A DNA stretch of 64,000 bases from Sipunculus nudus (GCA_026874595.1 CM049307.1:42666362-42730361), one strand, 5' to 3'; shown: positions 22,780 to 33,794, counted from the first letter of the stretch. Numbers and translations: made by a program. The notes: generated by a model from the letters alone, not told the origin.

Positions 22780-25314
22780 TATACATACTGATATATGAAA
22801 TATCAAGGGGCCCTTTATAGTTAATTCTTCCATAGCGCACCACGTGAACCCATAATACTTTATCCAGTCATTCTATCCAGCCAGGGCATTAAGATGTACT
22901 CCTCCCACGCTACTTATACTGTATCATAAATAATAGGAAAATTGTTCTGAATCAGCTTAATCGCTGTAGTTGTAAACTTTGCCAACCGTGGGTCTCTATT
23001 AAGTATTAGACTCTCAGCCCACGTCGTGGGCAATTGTGGCCATTAAATTACTAATACCAACAGGCGTTTGGAAAGTGCTAACCTATGAAATTTGCCGAGC
23101 AATAGAGGGGATGAGAAGGCAGCCCGGAACGTATGCTTCATCTAATGGTATTAGACCATAATACAGTAGATATATTGGCTGCTGGAGCGTTGGGGTCACG
23201 GTGACAGGGCTATATACATAATTATTGGCCTGGGAGTGCGTGGGAGGTCATTACACGGCATGCATTGATTCGGGCCGTTGCTGATCAATTAGTTCTAGTT
23301 TGTTCAACAGCGATACGTTTCGACCCTTCCATTTATAGTCCCAGGCGGTATGGAGAAAACAATTACCTTGTTTAAACTGTACACGCGATCTGCCCTAATA
23401 TTTGCAACGGGTGTTTTAGGTTTTGTATTGTGCCTTTAATTGGGATCAAGCTGCCGATACGGTGGCGCCGACTGTCTTGATCCGTCTTCCTAGGCCTCTA
23501 GACTGAGAACTGTTGCCGCCGACATCACCGACTACACAGCATTAAATCATTATGTGACTCCCAACATACGTCCCAGAAGAATAAAGGGTCGAAGCGGAAA
23601 CTAGTTCTATTGTCTGAAGGTGGGAGAACGTACAAATACCGATTCCAAAACCAGTCAAGCAAAAGAGCCTTTCTTGCTGACACAACCCTTAACAGAAAAA
23701 CGGAAACAAAGGACTTGTCGTTCTCGGCGCCAAATGTTCTAATAAACAACCGAATTACCAAGCGGCTCTTTTTTCTGCGCGTATGGATCTGTGACAAGAA
23801 AATCTGTGTAAAAGATGGCACTTCTGCTACATCATGAACCCGATAATAGTGACAAATGAAAGAAATATGAAATAGCATACGCGACCAAGAAAGGTTGCAT
23901 GTTGGTTTACACGATCAACAAATCACGTTTGTCTCCATGTATGCCCGTGTTTCTGTATCTAATACGCTCTTTAAAAATTTATATAAATTATTTTGAAGTT
24001 GTTGACTATGAGCCTTTATTGCAAGGACCCATAAAATCATTTTCTTAATAATTTCAGTGAAAATGAAGAAAAGGGATTGTTGTTCACATATCTGCTGCTC
24101 CGAAATACGTTTTAAATAATCACAAATACAGTATTACTATGAGATTTGAAATAATTGCAGAGTTATTCTCAGATTTTCTTGGGTGTCTTTGGCTGTGTGG
24201 TTTATATATAACCGGAGCCTGTTGGTTGAGACTGTAGTTTCAAAGCCTTCTTTATGTCCTCTTCTTTAGCATTTCTAGGTTCAGACAAATTCCAATATAT
24301 ATCGTGTCGTAAGTCTTGCTGAAGGGACGCAAAAATACGGTTTGGTATATATTTTTCAATCAGCTGGGTCATGGTTTTGTGTTATTCAATTATGTTTCTT
24401 GAAAGATCATTACTAAATTTTGATTCCTAAGCCCGTATCTCATGGAAACTCGCACGCAAAAGTGAACAGTCTGCCAATAACCATTCTCTCTCTCTTTTTT
24501 TTAATATATATAGAGTACTCGGCGCAGATAATGTTCCATGGCCTGTCCCTCCCCCGCGTTATCTTTTTTACATTAATAGTTGACTGCTGCATTTGTTTTA
24601 ATATCATGACGTGGGCGAACCGGCTCCTGAGGCTCAGGGGTAGAGCACAGGACTCACAGCCCAGAGATCGTGAGTTCGAATCTCAGTCGAGGCAATGAGA
24701 TTTCTTATGGTCGAACCAAACCCAGGGTGAACGGTGTGCAGGCAAAATGGGAAGGCTGTACCCCTCGGCCGTTATTCACTCACAAACGAGAGCGCCTTTT
24801 AGGGGTTCCTCGGTGTTATGACCCAGCAATAGGGACGATTACACATCCATGATCAAGGAAGCGTGTGAAACTGCCCCGTCACGTAGTCCGAGACCGGAAC
24901 AGAATTCTGCAGATGTCCATATACTAAGTTAAGCTAGCATTAAAACATGAAGCGGTTAAAAGAAAACAAAAGAAAAAAGTGGGCATACTGGCTGATAGCC
25001 AGGAGGATAGAACTATTGTATACGGGTACGGTCTTCTTAAAGACGTACATAAATAACTACAACAGTATGCTCTCACACATAGAACTCTTGACGTACCTTT
25101 TGGGTTTGTTTTTGTACAGGAAGATGGTGACTTGCATACCATCGGGAAGAACTTTGGTGTCGTGGAAGACCTCGGGATGGTCACGGAACAGTTTTTTGAC
25201 GTTATCTTTCTGAACCGGAAGTTTCTGGGCTTGACTTGCTGGCATCAAAATCAGGAAGAGACCAGCCCATATGAGCCAGCCCCAGCAAGTGTTGGGCGGT
25301 CGGCTTCCAGCCAT
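17442..25314 (-). CDS. NDNF: NDNF (neuron-derived neurotrophic factor) homologue, three coding exons
   Basis: NDNF is a secreted glycoprotein; the vertebrate form supports neuron migration and survival and modulates FGF receptor signalling, and the fly relative nord tunes Hedgehog and BMP signals. Exons 25314-25097, 19893-19769 and 18745-17442 join to 548 residues (human is 568). Residues 1-29 are a signal peptide ending ASQA. Residues 50-114 are the conserved N-terminal region with FHD, LPDG, KRYFF and LTVTPC. Two fibronectin-III-like regions follow (about 189-309 with AWKPSP, and 434-546 with TVAWLGT, TETIRGL and a C-terminal Cys). NxS/T sites lie near 99, 310, 316, 356 and 445. Introns are 5203 and 1023 bases with GT-AG ends, and all phases match (2, then 1). 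The frame into exon 3 could be misread as starting at a GTG at 18746; the true start is in exon 1. A second phase-compatible donor exists in exon 2. Confidence 0.9.
18746..19768 (-). other. NDNF intron 2
   Basis: 1023 bases with GTATGT...CAG ends. It holds a (GA)n patch near 19073-19086 and three copies of a 22-24 base motif next to exon 2 (19572-19712). Confidence 0.8.
19572..19712. repeat. Three copies of a gctttttgaaagaatatgca motif in NDNF intron 2
   Basis: Copies at 19572-19593, 19621-19644 and 19689-19712, spaced 49 and 68 bases apart, share ctttttgaaag(a/t)atatgcaag. They lie within 200 bases of the exon 2 donor. They contain ATGCAA, a partial octamer-like word, but no regulatory role is shown. 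Confidence 0.6.
19769..19893 (-). CDS. NDNF: NDNF coding exon 2 (125 bases)
   Basis: Acceptor tttgtttcag then one base completes the Arg codon, and the frame continues YFFIMEEEG, PFSLTVTPC and LQWNVSF, which match the NDNF N-terminal region. The donor GTATGT follows AAAAT, leaving one base that joins TG of exon 3 to make Leu. An open frame offset from the true one covers the same bases, so frame-only gene finding would miss this exon. A second possible donor (GTAGAA) lies 9 bases earlier in the same phase. Confidence 0.85.
22729..22776. repeat. (TA)n microsatellite
   Basis: TA dinucleotide run in NDNF intron 1. Confidence 0.9.
24202..24372 (-). CDS. Candidate small gene or exon, 56 codons, function unknown
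   Basis: The frame starts at ATG 24372-24370 with context acc ATG, after an in-frame TAA 12 bases upstream, and ends at TAA 24204-24202. The product begins MTQLIEKYIPNRIF, contains RHDIYWNLSEPRNAKEED and ends LQSQPTGSGYI. Its composition is balanced and protein-like (charged helix, single Trp, few repeats), unlike the AT-driven frames around it. A - strand AATAAA lies at 24020-24015, about 180 bases past the stop. It sits inside NDNF intron 1 on the same strand. It could be a nested small gene, a retrocopy fragment or an alternative exon. I do not recognise the family. Confidence 0.3.
   Translation of the reverse strand: MTQLIEKYIPNRIFASLQQDLRHDIYWNLSEPRNAKEEDIKKALKLQSQPTGSGYI
24615..24851 (+). 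mobile_element. tRNA-derived SINE or tRNA pseudogene
   Basis: Box A-like ggctcaggggtagagc (24631-24646) and box B-like gagttcgaatctc (24672-24684) are correctly spaced. A D stem (GCTC/GAGC) and four of five T-stem pairs form, and the anticodon loop reads CTCACAG (CAC, Val-like). The acceptor and anticodon stems carry mismatches, so it is not a functional tRNA. A non-tRNA body continues to about 24851; its end is uncertain. Confidence 0.55.
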
Positions 25315-25327
25315 TGCCTCACTTACC
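25097..25327 (-). CDS. NDNF: NDNF coding exon 1
   Basis: The exon begins after an acceptor-like cttttcag, so a non-coding exon probably lies further upstream (higher coordinates). The ATG at 25314-25312 has G at -3 and G at +4. The exon encodes the signal peptide and the QKLP, VFHD and LPDG blocks, and ends AAAAG before donor GTACGT, in phase 2 inside an Arg codon. Reading on past the donor gives a short non-family tail, which supports the splice. Confidence 0.85.
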
Positions 25328-25628
25328 CTGAAAAGATTATAGAGAAGTTTACAGAGTATACCAGGAACTTTAATTTTCTGCGAGGCATCCCTGAATGTTC
25401 TCTATATATAATTATATATTAATACATGTATGTGGGAGGGTGGTTGATGGTGTATGGTTGTGTAGGTGTATGTTGTTTAAATGCGCGCACGCAGGTAAAT
25501 ATGTTTGTGCCTGGTTAATAAAAAAATAGCAAGAGTTCACTAAGTGCGCTATGGAGCAGAAGATAATTAATTATAAAGGCAGTTTCGTGTGATGCCCTAA
25601 TAGCATTTCAAATATGTGTATGCATGCT

Positions 25629-25670
<42 letters not shown>

Positions 25671-25673
25671 GTA
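25328..25673. other. NDNF 5' flank
   Basis: Upstream of the NDNF start exon. Probably intron or promoter-proximal sequence for a non-coding first exon. It ends in a (TA)n run (25631-25667). No promoter element was assigned. Confidence 0.4.
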
Positions 25674-25840
25674 CAGTGGAACCCCACAATTACGACCACC
25701 TTGGGGACTGACCAAAGTGGTCGTAATTTGGAGGTGGTCGTATTTGTGAAACTGTAAGTTACGTGAATCATATATGCGGGACCCAGAAAAGTGGTCGTAA
25801 TTGTGGGGGTGGTCGCAATTGCAGGGTGGTTTCAAGGCGG

Positions 25841-25842
<2 letters not shown>
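25674..25842. mobile_element. pogo/Tigger-like MITE inserted in a (TA)n tract
   Basis: The element starts CAGTGGAACCCCACAATTAC and its other end mirrors this imperfectly (caattgcagggtggtttcaa). Subterminal gaccacc / ggtggtc words are repeated. It has TA on both sides and (TA)n tracts on both sides (25631-25667 and from 25843), as expected for a TA-targeting mariner/pogo element. There is no coding capacity. Confidence 0.65.
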
Positions 25843-25891
<49 letters not shown>

Positions 25892-25920
25892 TATATATAT
25901 ACTGTATATATGTTTATAAA
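25843..25920. repeat. (TA)n microsatellite
   Basis: TA run directly abutting the pogo-like MITE, interrupted near its right end. Confidence 0.9.
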
Positions 25921-26948
25921 CTGCATATACATCCGTCCTAAAAAGAATGTAAATATATAACTTTATATGCATTCGTACACATTGTTTTACATCAACAACT
26001 ATATATTCATCGAACAGTATGTTAAACATCATGTATCTTGGTATTTATCAATTTGTAGAGCGCCCGACCAGGCAACAATAACACCTCAGGTAAACAAACA
26101 CACACTCGCTGGCACGGGTCTAAAGTCAAGCGGTATACCTGTATCTGCTGAGTACACGGCGTACCGTGGTGTAAACATTACCTGAGTTCTCCACAGGCCG
26201 TGTGCTCGCGGTATGTAGCATTTATTTCCAGGGTTTTACACAACCATGAGGTTTAACAGAATCCCAGCACAGTCTATTCTGGTTCAGGAGAGAAGTATGA
26301 ACAAAAGGTGTGTAGAAATTAACCTCTGTAACTGCTGACATATGAGGTATTCCCCTGACGTTACTATTTCGTCACAATATAGTACATGTATATTCTTGAT
26401 GCTGATGTCAGACAGTATGGTTGATGCGTGATTGCGAAAGACCATGGCGTAGACTTTATACATATGTATATATAGTAGGAATGCGCTGACTTTGTTTCAG
26501 CCCAACCAATGTGCGTTTAATGTAAATCATAAGTTGTCACAACGCTTATATGTCTCAAGTCCACCTATATGACATCATCGTCTCCAATTTGGGCGGCACT
26601 GCAAGTAAGAGAAGCGAAGTGTGTAACAATGCCATCAAAACGTGCCTTGAGCTAGCCTGTGATGTAGAAAGGCGAGACCAGAGTGGTGTCATGGAAACGA
26701 TCTGCTGGGCTTTTATAGACCGACAGGATAACAGTCGGACAAAAAAAGGCTCAACGATACGCGAAAAAGCGACGGAAGAACAGATGGATTTACGGACGGA
26801 AACCCTGATTATTACGGAGAAACTTTGGCCCATAGTGGGACATCTGGACAACCCATGAGTCAGATGACTGTGGGACTAATGAGCTGTCGGACCACCAGTC
26901 TGTCGGACAATATTCAAGCATCAGTGAAAAACAGGTAATTAATATATA

Positions 26949-27141
26949 CAATTGAACCAGTCTGAACGACCACCTATTTAATAAGACCACCTCTCTAGTA
27001 AGACAACTTTTCTATTAAGACCCCCTTGAGTGAACCAAAGCATTCACATTGGTAAAAACTGACCTGTCTAATAAGACCTCCCGTGAATTAAGACCACTTT
27101 TGACCAGTCGCACCGGTGGTCTTCTAACACAGGTTACACTG
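26949..27141. mobile_element. pogo-like MITE with TA duplication
   Basis: 193 bases starting CAATTGAACCAGTCTGAACG and ending with the complement of CAGTGTAACCTGTGTTAGAA. TA lies on both sides. The interior repeats aataagaccacc-like words, the same style as the element at 25674. Confidence 0.65.
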
Positions 27142-27321
27142 TATTCAAATATCTGACGTCTATAAACTTAAGTTAATTCCTTAAACCTTTTATAAAAAAT
27201 TGACCTGAAAACACAGGCTGTTCATTTTGTTTATATCCACGTGTTCATAACCTGTGGAGGCCCACCATAATATTACAAACACATTCAACAAGACCATAAC
27301 GTGGCAAATCAGAGGAAGTAC

Positions 27322-27532
27322 CAGGGGAGGACCCAGGAACGGGGGGGGGGGGGGGCAACCAAGGAGGACTAATGAAAAACCTAAAAAAGAATCACCAGGT
27401 CCGGAAAGGGAGGGGGGGTCCAGGCCGCAAAATTTTGTCTGAAATCCTTTAAAAAAGCTTGCGGCGAATGAAAAATGGGGGGGGGGGGGGGGGATGCGGA
27501 TCCCCTGGACCCCTCCCCTGGATCCGCTTCTG
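27322..27532. mobile_element. G-rich hAT-like MITE with 5-base duplication
   Basis: The ends CAGGGGAGGACCCAGG and CCCTGGATCCGCTTCTG are inverted relative to each other. AGTAC flanks both sides (27317-27321 and 27533-27537). The interior words ggaggactaatga and caggtccggaaa(a)gg are shared with the inverted copy at 32765-32954. Two long G runs are present. CAGNGG-type ends suggest hAT; the 5-base duplication is shorter than the usual 8. Confidence 0.7.
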
Positions 27533-27537
27533 AGTAC

Positions 27538-29002
27538 AGTTTTGAAAAGGGCGCTTTGCAGCAAGTGACCTTTCAACCTTTCAACTTCAGTACATATTTA
27601 ACCAACCACCTCAGTTTACGTTTGTTTCTGTTTGTCAAGTTCATTGGCGCATGAGCATTATTTACTTACAGCTTGTATATAAATAAACCCATACAACCGT
27701 CACAGTGGCTTTATATAAACTTTTCTTAACAGATGATACCTCCAATTGATTAATATATACGCAGAGTTAGCTAGTTAGAAACCACATTGATTCCGCAGGA
27801 AAGGTAAGCGAATAGCTTACTTTAAGCGAAATTAAATTTTGGAATAAAGCTTAAACCATCATTAAAACGTCACTAGCACTTGCAAACATTTAAAGTATAA
27901 AGATAGAACGACTACAGTGACACCCCTTGGAACGGCTACTCTGAATCATTAGAAACGACCCACACTTGCGTTTTGGATTACATCAACATATCATCTCATA
28001 TGTCACTTTAAAAGGATGGAAATACACCAATATAAAAACTCTGTGTTGAAGAAATGGCTTTTACTTCCAATGAGTGTTTTTAATCACGTGGAAATTAAAA
28101 CATTAGTTGACATGGCGAACGTAAGCACAGAAATGGTTATCAACCAATATATATAATAAAATAATCAAAAACTCACGACAATTTTAAAAATACCACAAAG
28201 ATTACATTATCCACAAAATTTGATCATACTCTGATAATATTTTCTGTCTGGAACCAAGGAACACTCTGTGTACCTGGAAGTTATAGTCCTATACATATTT
28301 ATCAGGATTTACGTTTTCCATGTGTGAGAGTTTTGACTATTTTTCCATGGAGTCCAATGTTTGCCAATGTTTTCTTAAAGTATTTGAGTAAAGCTGATAA
28401 ATTTACAAGGGTTTTAATGATAGAAATTCTTTCAATCTTGTTGAAACAATGACAAGCCACAACGTAGGCCTATATCTTCATAAGCCGAAGTCAACTTCTT
28501 TTATAATCAAAGAAATATATTATCAGCCATATGTTTACACTCTGTTTTAAAAAGCATATATACCGAAACACTATAGCAATGGAGCGACATTGGTAAAACT
28601 ATTGATAAAACTTGCCTGTGAAACCGAAGCCAGCTGGTCCGACCGCTATCGCTCGGTGGTCACGACTTACATAGCACGTGGAATAGAGTAGCCATGCTGC
28701 CGTATCACGCTATAGATCTCATGTCATCTCGACCAAATAAGAAAGCTCTGTGACGCATTATATGAGCGAGCCCTCCCAAGCCATTGTTAAATGAAGCACA
28801 GCCATTGATCCGGCTGCGTTTGGTGTCTGTTCTCGGATCATAAGCGACCCGCCCACAATCGGTCACTCCAGCTGCTGCCAGATTCAGTCGCTCCCGATAT
28901 ACCGGTATAGCGTGACTTGCTACCGATTACACACAAATCCAATAATAAACTGTTTTTCTGCGGGGGCTTCTTATAGAAAATGTCTTTTCTTAAAAAAAGC
29001 AT
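27538..29002. other. Intergenic, no gene recognised
   Basis: AT-rich, with no recognisable exon or repeat boundary. Confidence 0.4.
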
Positions 29003-29005
29003 TTA

Positions 29006-29279
29006 GGCCAAAAAAATAAAAGGTATGGTTCTCAGGCACCGCCCGCGTCAATTTTAACCCCCGCATAAAAAATTTTGATTTTGATTTTTATCTTTCAAGA
29101 AGATAAATGATACAATTAATTTAATGCTTTTACCTGTTAAACAAAAAAATGTTATTTTCATGCTTTTCCCTGATCATATGACATTTTTCTCGAAACAGAC
29201 AAAAAAGGTAAAAAATAAAATACCGCCCATTCACTCTGATTTCTAAGAAAAAGTGCCTGAGAACCATCCTTTTTTTGCC
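29006..29279. mobile_element. Harbinger-like MITE, copy 2
   Basis: 274 bases starting GGCCAAAAAAATAAAAGGTA and ending ttttttgcc (one G lost). TTA flanks both sides (29003-29005 and 29280-29282). It is the same family as 2144-2452 in opposite order: shared parts include accgcccgcgtcaatttta, cttttccctgatcatatga and taccgccc. Confidence 0.8.
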
Positions 29280-29282
29280 TTA

Positions 29283-32200
29283 CACTTATCAAATGGTCTT
29301 TTGCAAACCAAATCCGTTAAAGACATATGTTATAGTCGTTCCACGATTCTGAAAGGTTTAAATTTACATGAATGTGGTATGTTCAACATCAGAGAATAAT
29401 TCTTAATCGGGGGAATATCTTTACTGTGGTCATGTAGTGAATATATTAGACTCCAGCATCGTTGACGTGTCACAAAAGTGTCTTTGTGTCAGCAGAGGTT
29501 CAACAAAATCAACTGAATCTAGTAGAGACTGCTGAATATTCAAGAAATGTTACTGTAATTACGCCAGGAACGCACAGTGATATTGTCGCGTGGGTGTTCC
29601 ACAGTTCCTTTATACTTCCCACCCTCGGTGCAACCATGCAAAAGACTTTGAAGCTAAAAATATGTACAATATAATTTAGAATCCATATATAGACCCAACG
29701 GCCTTGCTGTAAGCGCTCCTGTATGAACAGAACACCCGTGCCAATAACAATGTTACCAATACACCCATGAAACGAAATGCGAAATGGAAATAGAAATTAA
29801 TGGTTTTCCTTGCGGGTTCGCATAATCCGCAAACGGGGTGTTAATCGAAGCGTCTACAGGCATCGACCACGTTAACAAAGATGTCAATGTACTCAATGAC
29901 AATCCTACATGGCGATTTTGCAATGTATGGGCAAACAGTATATGGTTACCAGAGACATGGCCAAATCAGTAAAACAAAGTTTTTTTTCTGGAAAACCAAT
30001 GAAACATGTGGAATCCGTAACTGTGTTGTGTGATGGGTTTTGGTTTATAATGTAAGTGATCAGACGGATTGACTGTTAGCCGAGGCCGGATGAGCAATAT
30101 GCCCGTATACTTTGGGCGTATATATTGTGTTTACCCAGACCACTAGCAGATTACAGTTTAGCTGAGTCTGCCAAGTGTTACGTGTTCTCTCAAAACATTT
30201 CCTCGCCAATCATATTATCCATCTGACTTGTGGTCAAAATAAAAACCTAACGACAGAAAACACCGGGTCGCAAAGTGATATTTCATTCTTCATCTGTTGC
30301 CAATTTTTTGCCAGATTAAATATGTGCCGATAGACAGGCACAGAGCGACGACAGAACTGCCCCGTCGACGGCAAGCATGTGATGATCGGGTAGAGGATTA
30401 GAAAGACCCACTCCACAGCAAGCTATTAAGTAGCTCACATTAGACAACGACACCTCAGTCACAGAACATATGAAGTAACGAAATTGTTGCGCATTTGTCC
30501 AATACATGGCTTATTCAATAAATGTTTTATTAATTGCAAATTTCGCTAAATCTTCTTGTATGTTGAAACATATACAGCGCAAATATCAAGCTAATGTCAA
30601 GTAGATGACACATAAAGAGATTCAATTATCATATCAATGTCTTTTTATCCGGGGTATCAGTTTTTAAAAATTAGGAACATCAGTTTAATTTAAATCGTAA
30701 GGGGATAGAAGACCCAAGCGGCTTTATACTGTTTGTTATCTTCCCTGCCAGCACACCCCTTCATTACAGATCAGAGATTCTTCTAATTGACCGTATGCAA
30801 CGCTTTGGCGTACATGTCTGTTGATTCTCATTCGGATAATGGATTGGGGATGTATTAATTAATAACCTGGAAATCTGCAGTTAGGTTTACAGAGAGCTAA
30901 TGATGAAATAACATCCTACACACTGTCGTGGTTTAAATGTTACCTTTATTTAAATACATCAAGTTTGCATTCAAGAACATAAGTTAGAATCTATAATTCT
31001 TAATATTCAGACCACGTGGTTCTCTCCGATATTCCCTTGAGCATCCATCACCCACCCTATATATACCGCCACCTATCGCTTGCAATAAACGCCCCTGACT
31101 AAAGGAAAACATAAATATATAGAAGGGGTTTTGTATCCCTTACAAATTAAAAAGCTAAAATGACGTAAAATTTCATTTACCCTGGCTTTATTTTTACAAG
31201 AATATTCTGTTCTCATAAGTGAAATAAATAAACTGAGGTTGCATCATAGACTAGTTTTATCCATAACAAGTGTCTTGACCACGACTGTATCGCCATGTTT
31301 CTCTAGTTAAAATAGAATATATAAGATGATATTAAAAGACATTAAGACTTGGCTCTCATATATTTTAAAAGGTAATAGTTTGCCTTATTACAGCAGGGAA
31401 GCTTAACAAAAGTAAATTTTAAATTGTTAGATTCGGATAATTACATGAGGTTATTTTTTCTACATTTCGATCTTGTGTTATTTAACCGTACAGTAAATTC
31501 GACAGATTAATACCTGATAGATGTATATTATATCTCAGCATATTTCAAACCCCTAAATTATTGTTTTACGTGTGATTCACGTGTGTTCCTGACATACCTT
31601 TGGCAATGCGACGTCAGATTCAGCGCTATGATGCTAAGTTTTCTTGACCGCAGATGCCTGGTTGTAGCTGGGATGGTTAATGATCTAATGGCCCCCATGA
31701 CAACTCGTGGCCCGCCTTTATGCCGGGGCTAACTGATTGGTCTCCAGGTGAGATTTTTACCTTTGATCTTTTGACAGAGTTGTTGATCACCCACATGTAT
31801 TGATTATAACCCTGACACTGCCTGACCGGCCCAAAGGGAACAGTCTTAACCATCAAGTCGGCAACGTTACATACAACCCACTTGTTTATCAAGTTTGTTA
31901 ACCAGTCTGTGGTGCTTCAAAGTGAAGCTGTAAAATTCGCACAGGCTGCCAAAATAATCCAAAAACGTAAGGACAGTCAGGGAACTCCTAGAAATGTCGG
32001 TGCCAACCAGTGCAGTGCCATTGTCACGTCTTATTTTCCTGACACAGCAGGGTCGGCGTCGTGTACCTTCAGTTTCTTCTGTTTGTATCCGAACCCCATC
32101 CCTCAGGTGTCACTTAGCAGCAGCAGAGAAGACCTGGGCGTAACCACTGCTGTAACCTCTGCTGTCGGTGCAGCAGACCTGCATCCAGTGCAGGCTGTGC

Positions 32201-32715
32201 CAGCACTTAGTTTTGCTGGCTTCATCTCAACCCACCGTTCACACTTCTACTTACAATTTCAAACTGTCTGTACGAGCAAGTACTTTTTCCCAGACATATT
32301 TTTTCTCTTTATAGTGTTCTTAAATTCTTACTTTTTTATTTACAGTCGTTGCGAATAGATTTTGTCAACTGCTTTGTTTCGTGATTAAATATGTACGCGC
32401 AGGAGATGTAACAATTAAATCGGCATTCATAATTATTATTTTAGGTTATTTATTTTTTATTGGCATACAAACATGACTTGTTTGATACTCTCTGCATTAT
32501 TTTGCCGTCTGCTGAACACTCATGTAGGTTCCATCGCCATCAGCTGTAACTGACACGGTCTACTGATCAATAAAGGTAAAAACAATCTGTGAATGGTCTG
32601 TTCTTATGTAGCTTTTGCGATTCAGGCTGTATATACAGGTATATCAAATTTCAACAAGTGCATTTGACCGTTACATATTGTGACGCGTTAAGGTTTACAG
32701 ATCAATGTTCTTTTG
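29283..32715. other. Intergenic, no gene recognised
   Basis: No supported exon was seen. The 158-codon frame at 31882-32358 (+) has no recognisable domain, lacks a good start context and ends in a low-complexity Phe/Tyr tail, so I do not call it a gene. Confidence 0.4.
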
Positions 32716-32723
32716 ATTAATAT

Positions 32724-33346
32724 TAGTGTTGTAGGATTCGAGTCCGGACGTTTTGTAGGTTATACAGAAGGGGATCCAGGGGGTCCAGACCCCCACCCCC
32801 CTTTTCAGCCGCTACAACCTTATTTGAGGGTTTCAGACCTCTTTTTGTGACCTGGACCCCCTTTTCCGGACCTGGGGACCTTTTTTCCCTTGGTTATGTC
32901 ATTAGTCCTCCTGGGTTGGACCCCTCCTTTTTCTTAATCCTGGATTCGCCCTTGTTATAAGTTCTGGACTCGGACATGTACTCGGAGATAAGGATTCGAG
33001 GATTCAGTCCATTTCGAGTCCCGTGGAAAAAAACTCTTTGAAATACTATGAGGACTTATACACATGTACGAACTACTAAAAAATAAATGCTACATAATAC
33101 CAAATAGCTCTACATCGGGCGATAAACACATTCGAGTTTGTGTATAATCAAAATAAAAACACATGATAATCCAAATATCTCTTTCAATAAGGAGACTTCT
33201 ATTGGACTCGGGCTCCATATGACTCTGACTCGAACAAAGTGGAGTTGAACTCGGAATTGAAGCATCGCTCTTGGACTCGGACTCGGATGGCCTGGACTCA
33301 GACTTGCACATTGACTCGGATAGTGTGGACTCGGACTACATCGCTG
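32724..33346. mobile_element. hAT-like GACTCG-rich element, copy 1, interrupted
   Basis: The right end is the complement of CAGCGATGTAGTCCGAGTCC and the left end reads TAGTGTTGTAGGATTCGAGT. Blocks of GACTCG/CGAGTC words lie at both sides of an AT-rich middle. It aligns in order with the copy at 44902-45382. Imperfect 8-base flanks (ATTAATAT / ATACATGT, 5 of 8) fit an old hAT duplication. A younger MITE sits inside at 32765-32954; without it the element would be about 430 bases. Confidence 0.65.
32765..32954. mobile_element. G-rich hAT-like MITE nested in copy 1
   Basis: 190 bases in opposite orientation to 27322-27532, with ends CAGAAGGGGATCCAGG and CCTGGATTCGCCCTTG. It has a perfect TTATA duplication (32760-32764 and 32955-32959) and interrupts the GACTCG element, so it is the later insertion. 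Confidence 0.8.
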
Positions 33347-33794
33347 ATACATGTAACATGTTTTTTTAATGGCCATCCAATTTACAAACAATAACGCACC
33401 CACACAGCTCATACCTCTGCATGGCAAAGCCGATTTGGCCAAGCCGCCTCCATGATTCCCAATGTTTCGTACTCAATAAAGATATGTTTTATTGAATGAT
33501 GAGCTTTGTTTCATCAAATATGTCATTCGAAGGCACTTTTTGTTTTGGCCTGTCTCCTTAGTTTTTGCCTGTGTGGTACCAATCATTTTAAACAAGATGC
33601 AGGTATTGCTGAATTTGCGACATACTAACTATGACTGGCTGGCAGCAGTCAACATAACCACGTCTGGTAAAAATGCCGAAGTTGCAGGTTTCTCCAAATT
33701 TAAGAGAAGTCGGGAACTGAACAATTGTATGACGTCAGCCTCTTGCCATACCGGGAGTGTTTGACTAGAGAGACTGCCTTTATTGTATGTAATT

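Larger units (their letters stand above)
19894..25096 (-). other. NDNF intron 1
   Basis: 5203 bases between exons 1 and 2 with GTACGT...CAG ends. Contents I can name: a (TA)n tract (22729-22776), a small reading frame on the same strand (24202-24372) and a tRNA-like SINE (24615-24851). A somewhat GC-richer stretch at 20970-21290 has open frames on both strands but no recognisable domain. Confidence 0.75.

Noticed and set aside
31882-32358. 158-codon open frame on the + strand
   Set aside because: No recognisable domain, no good start context, Phe/Tyr low-complexity tail, and no supporting splice or poly(A) signal. Length alone is not enough.
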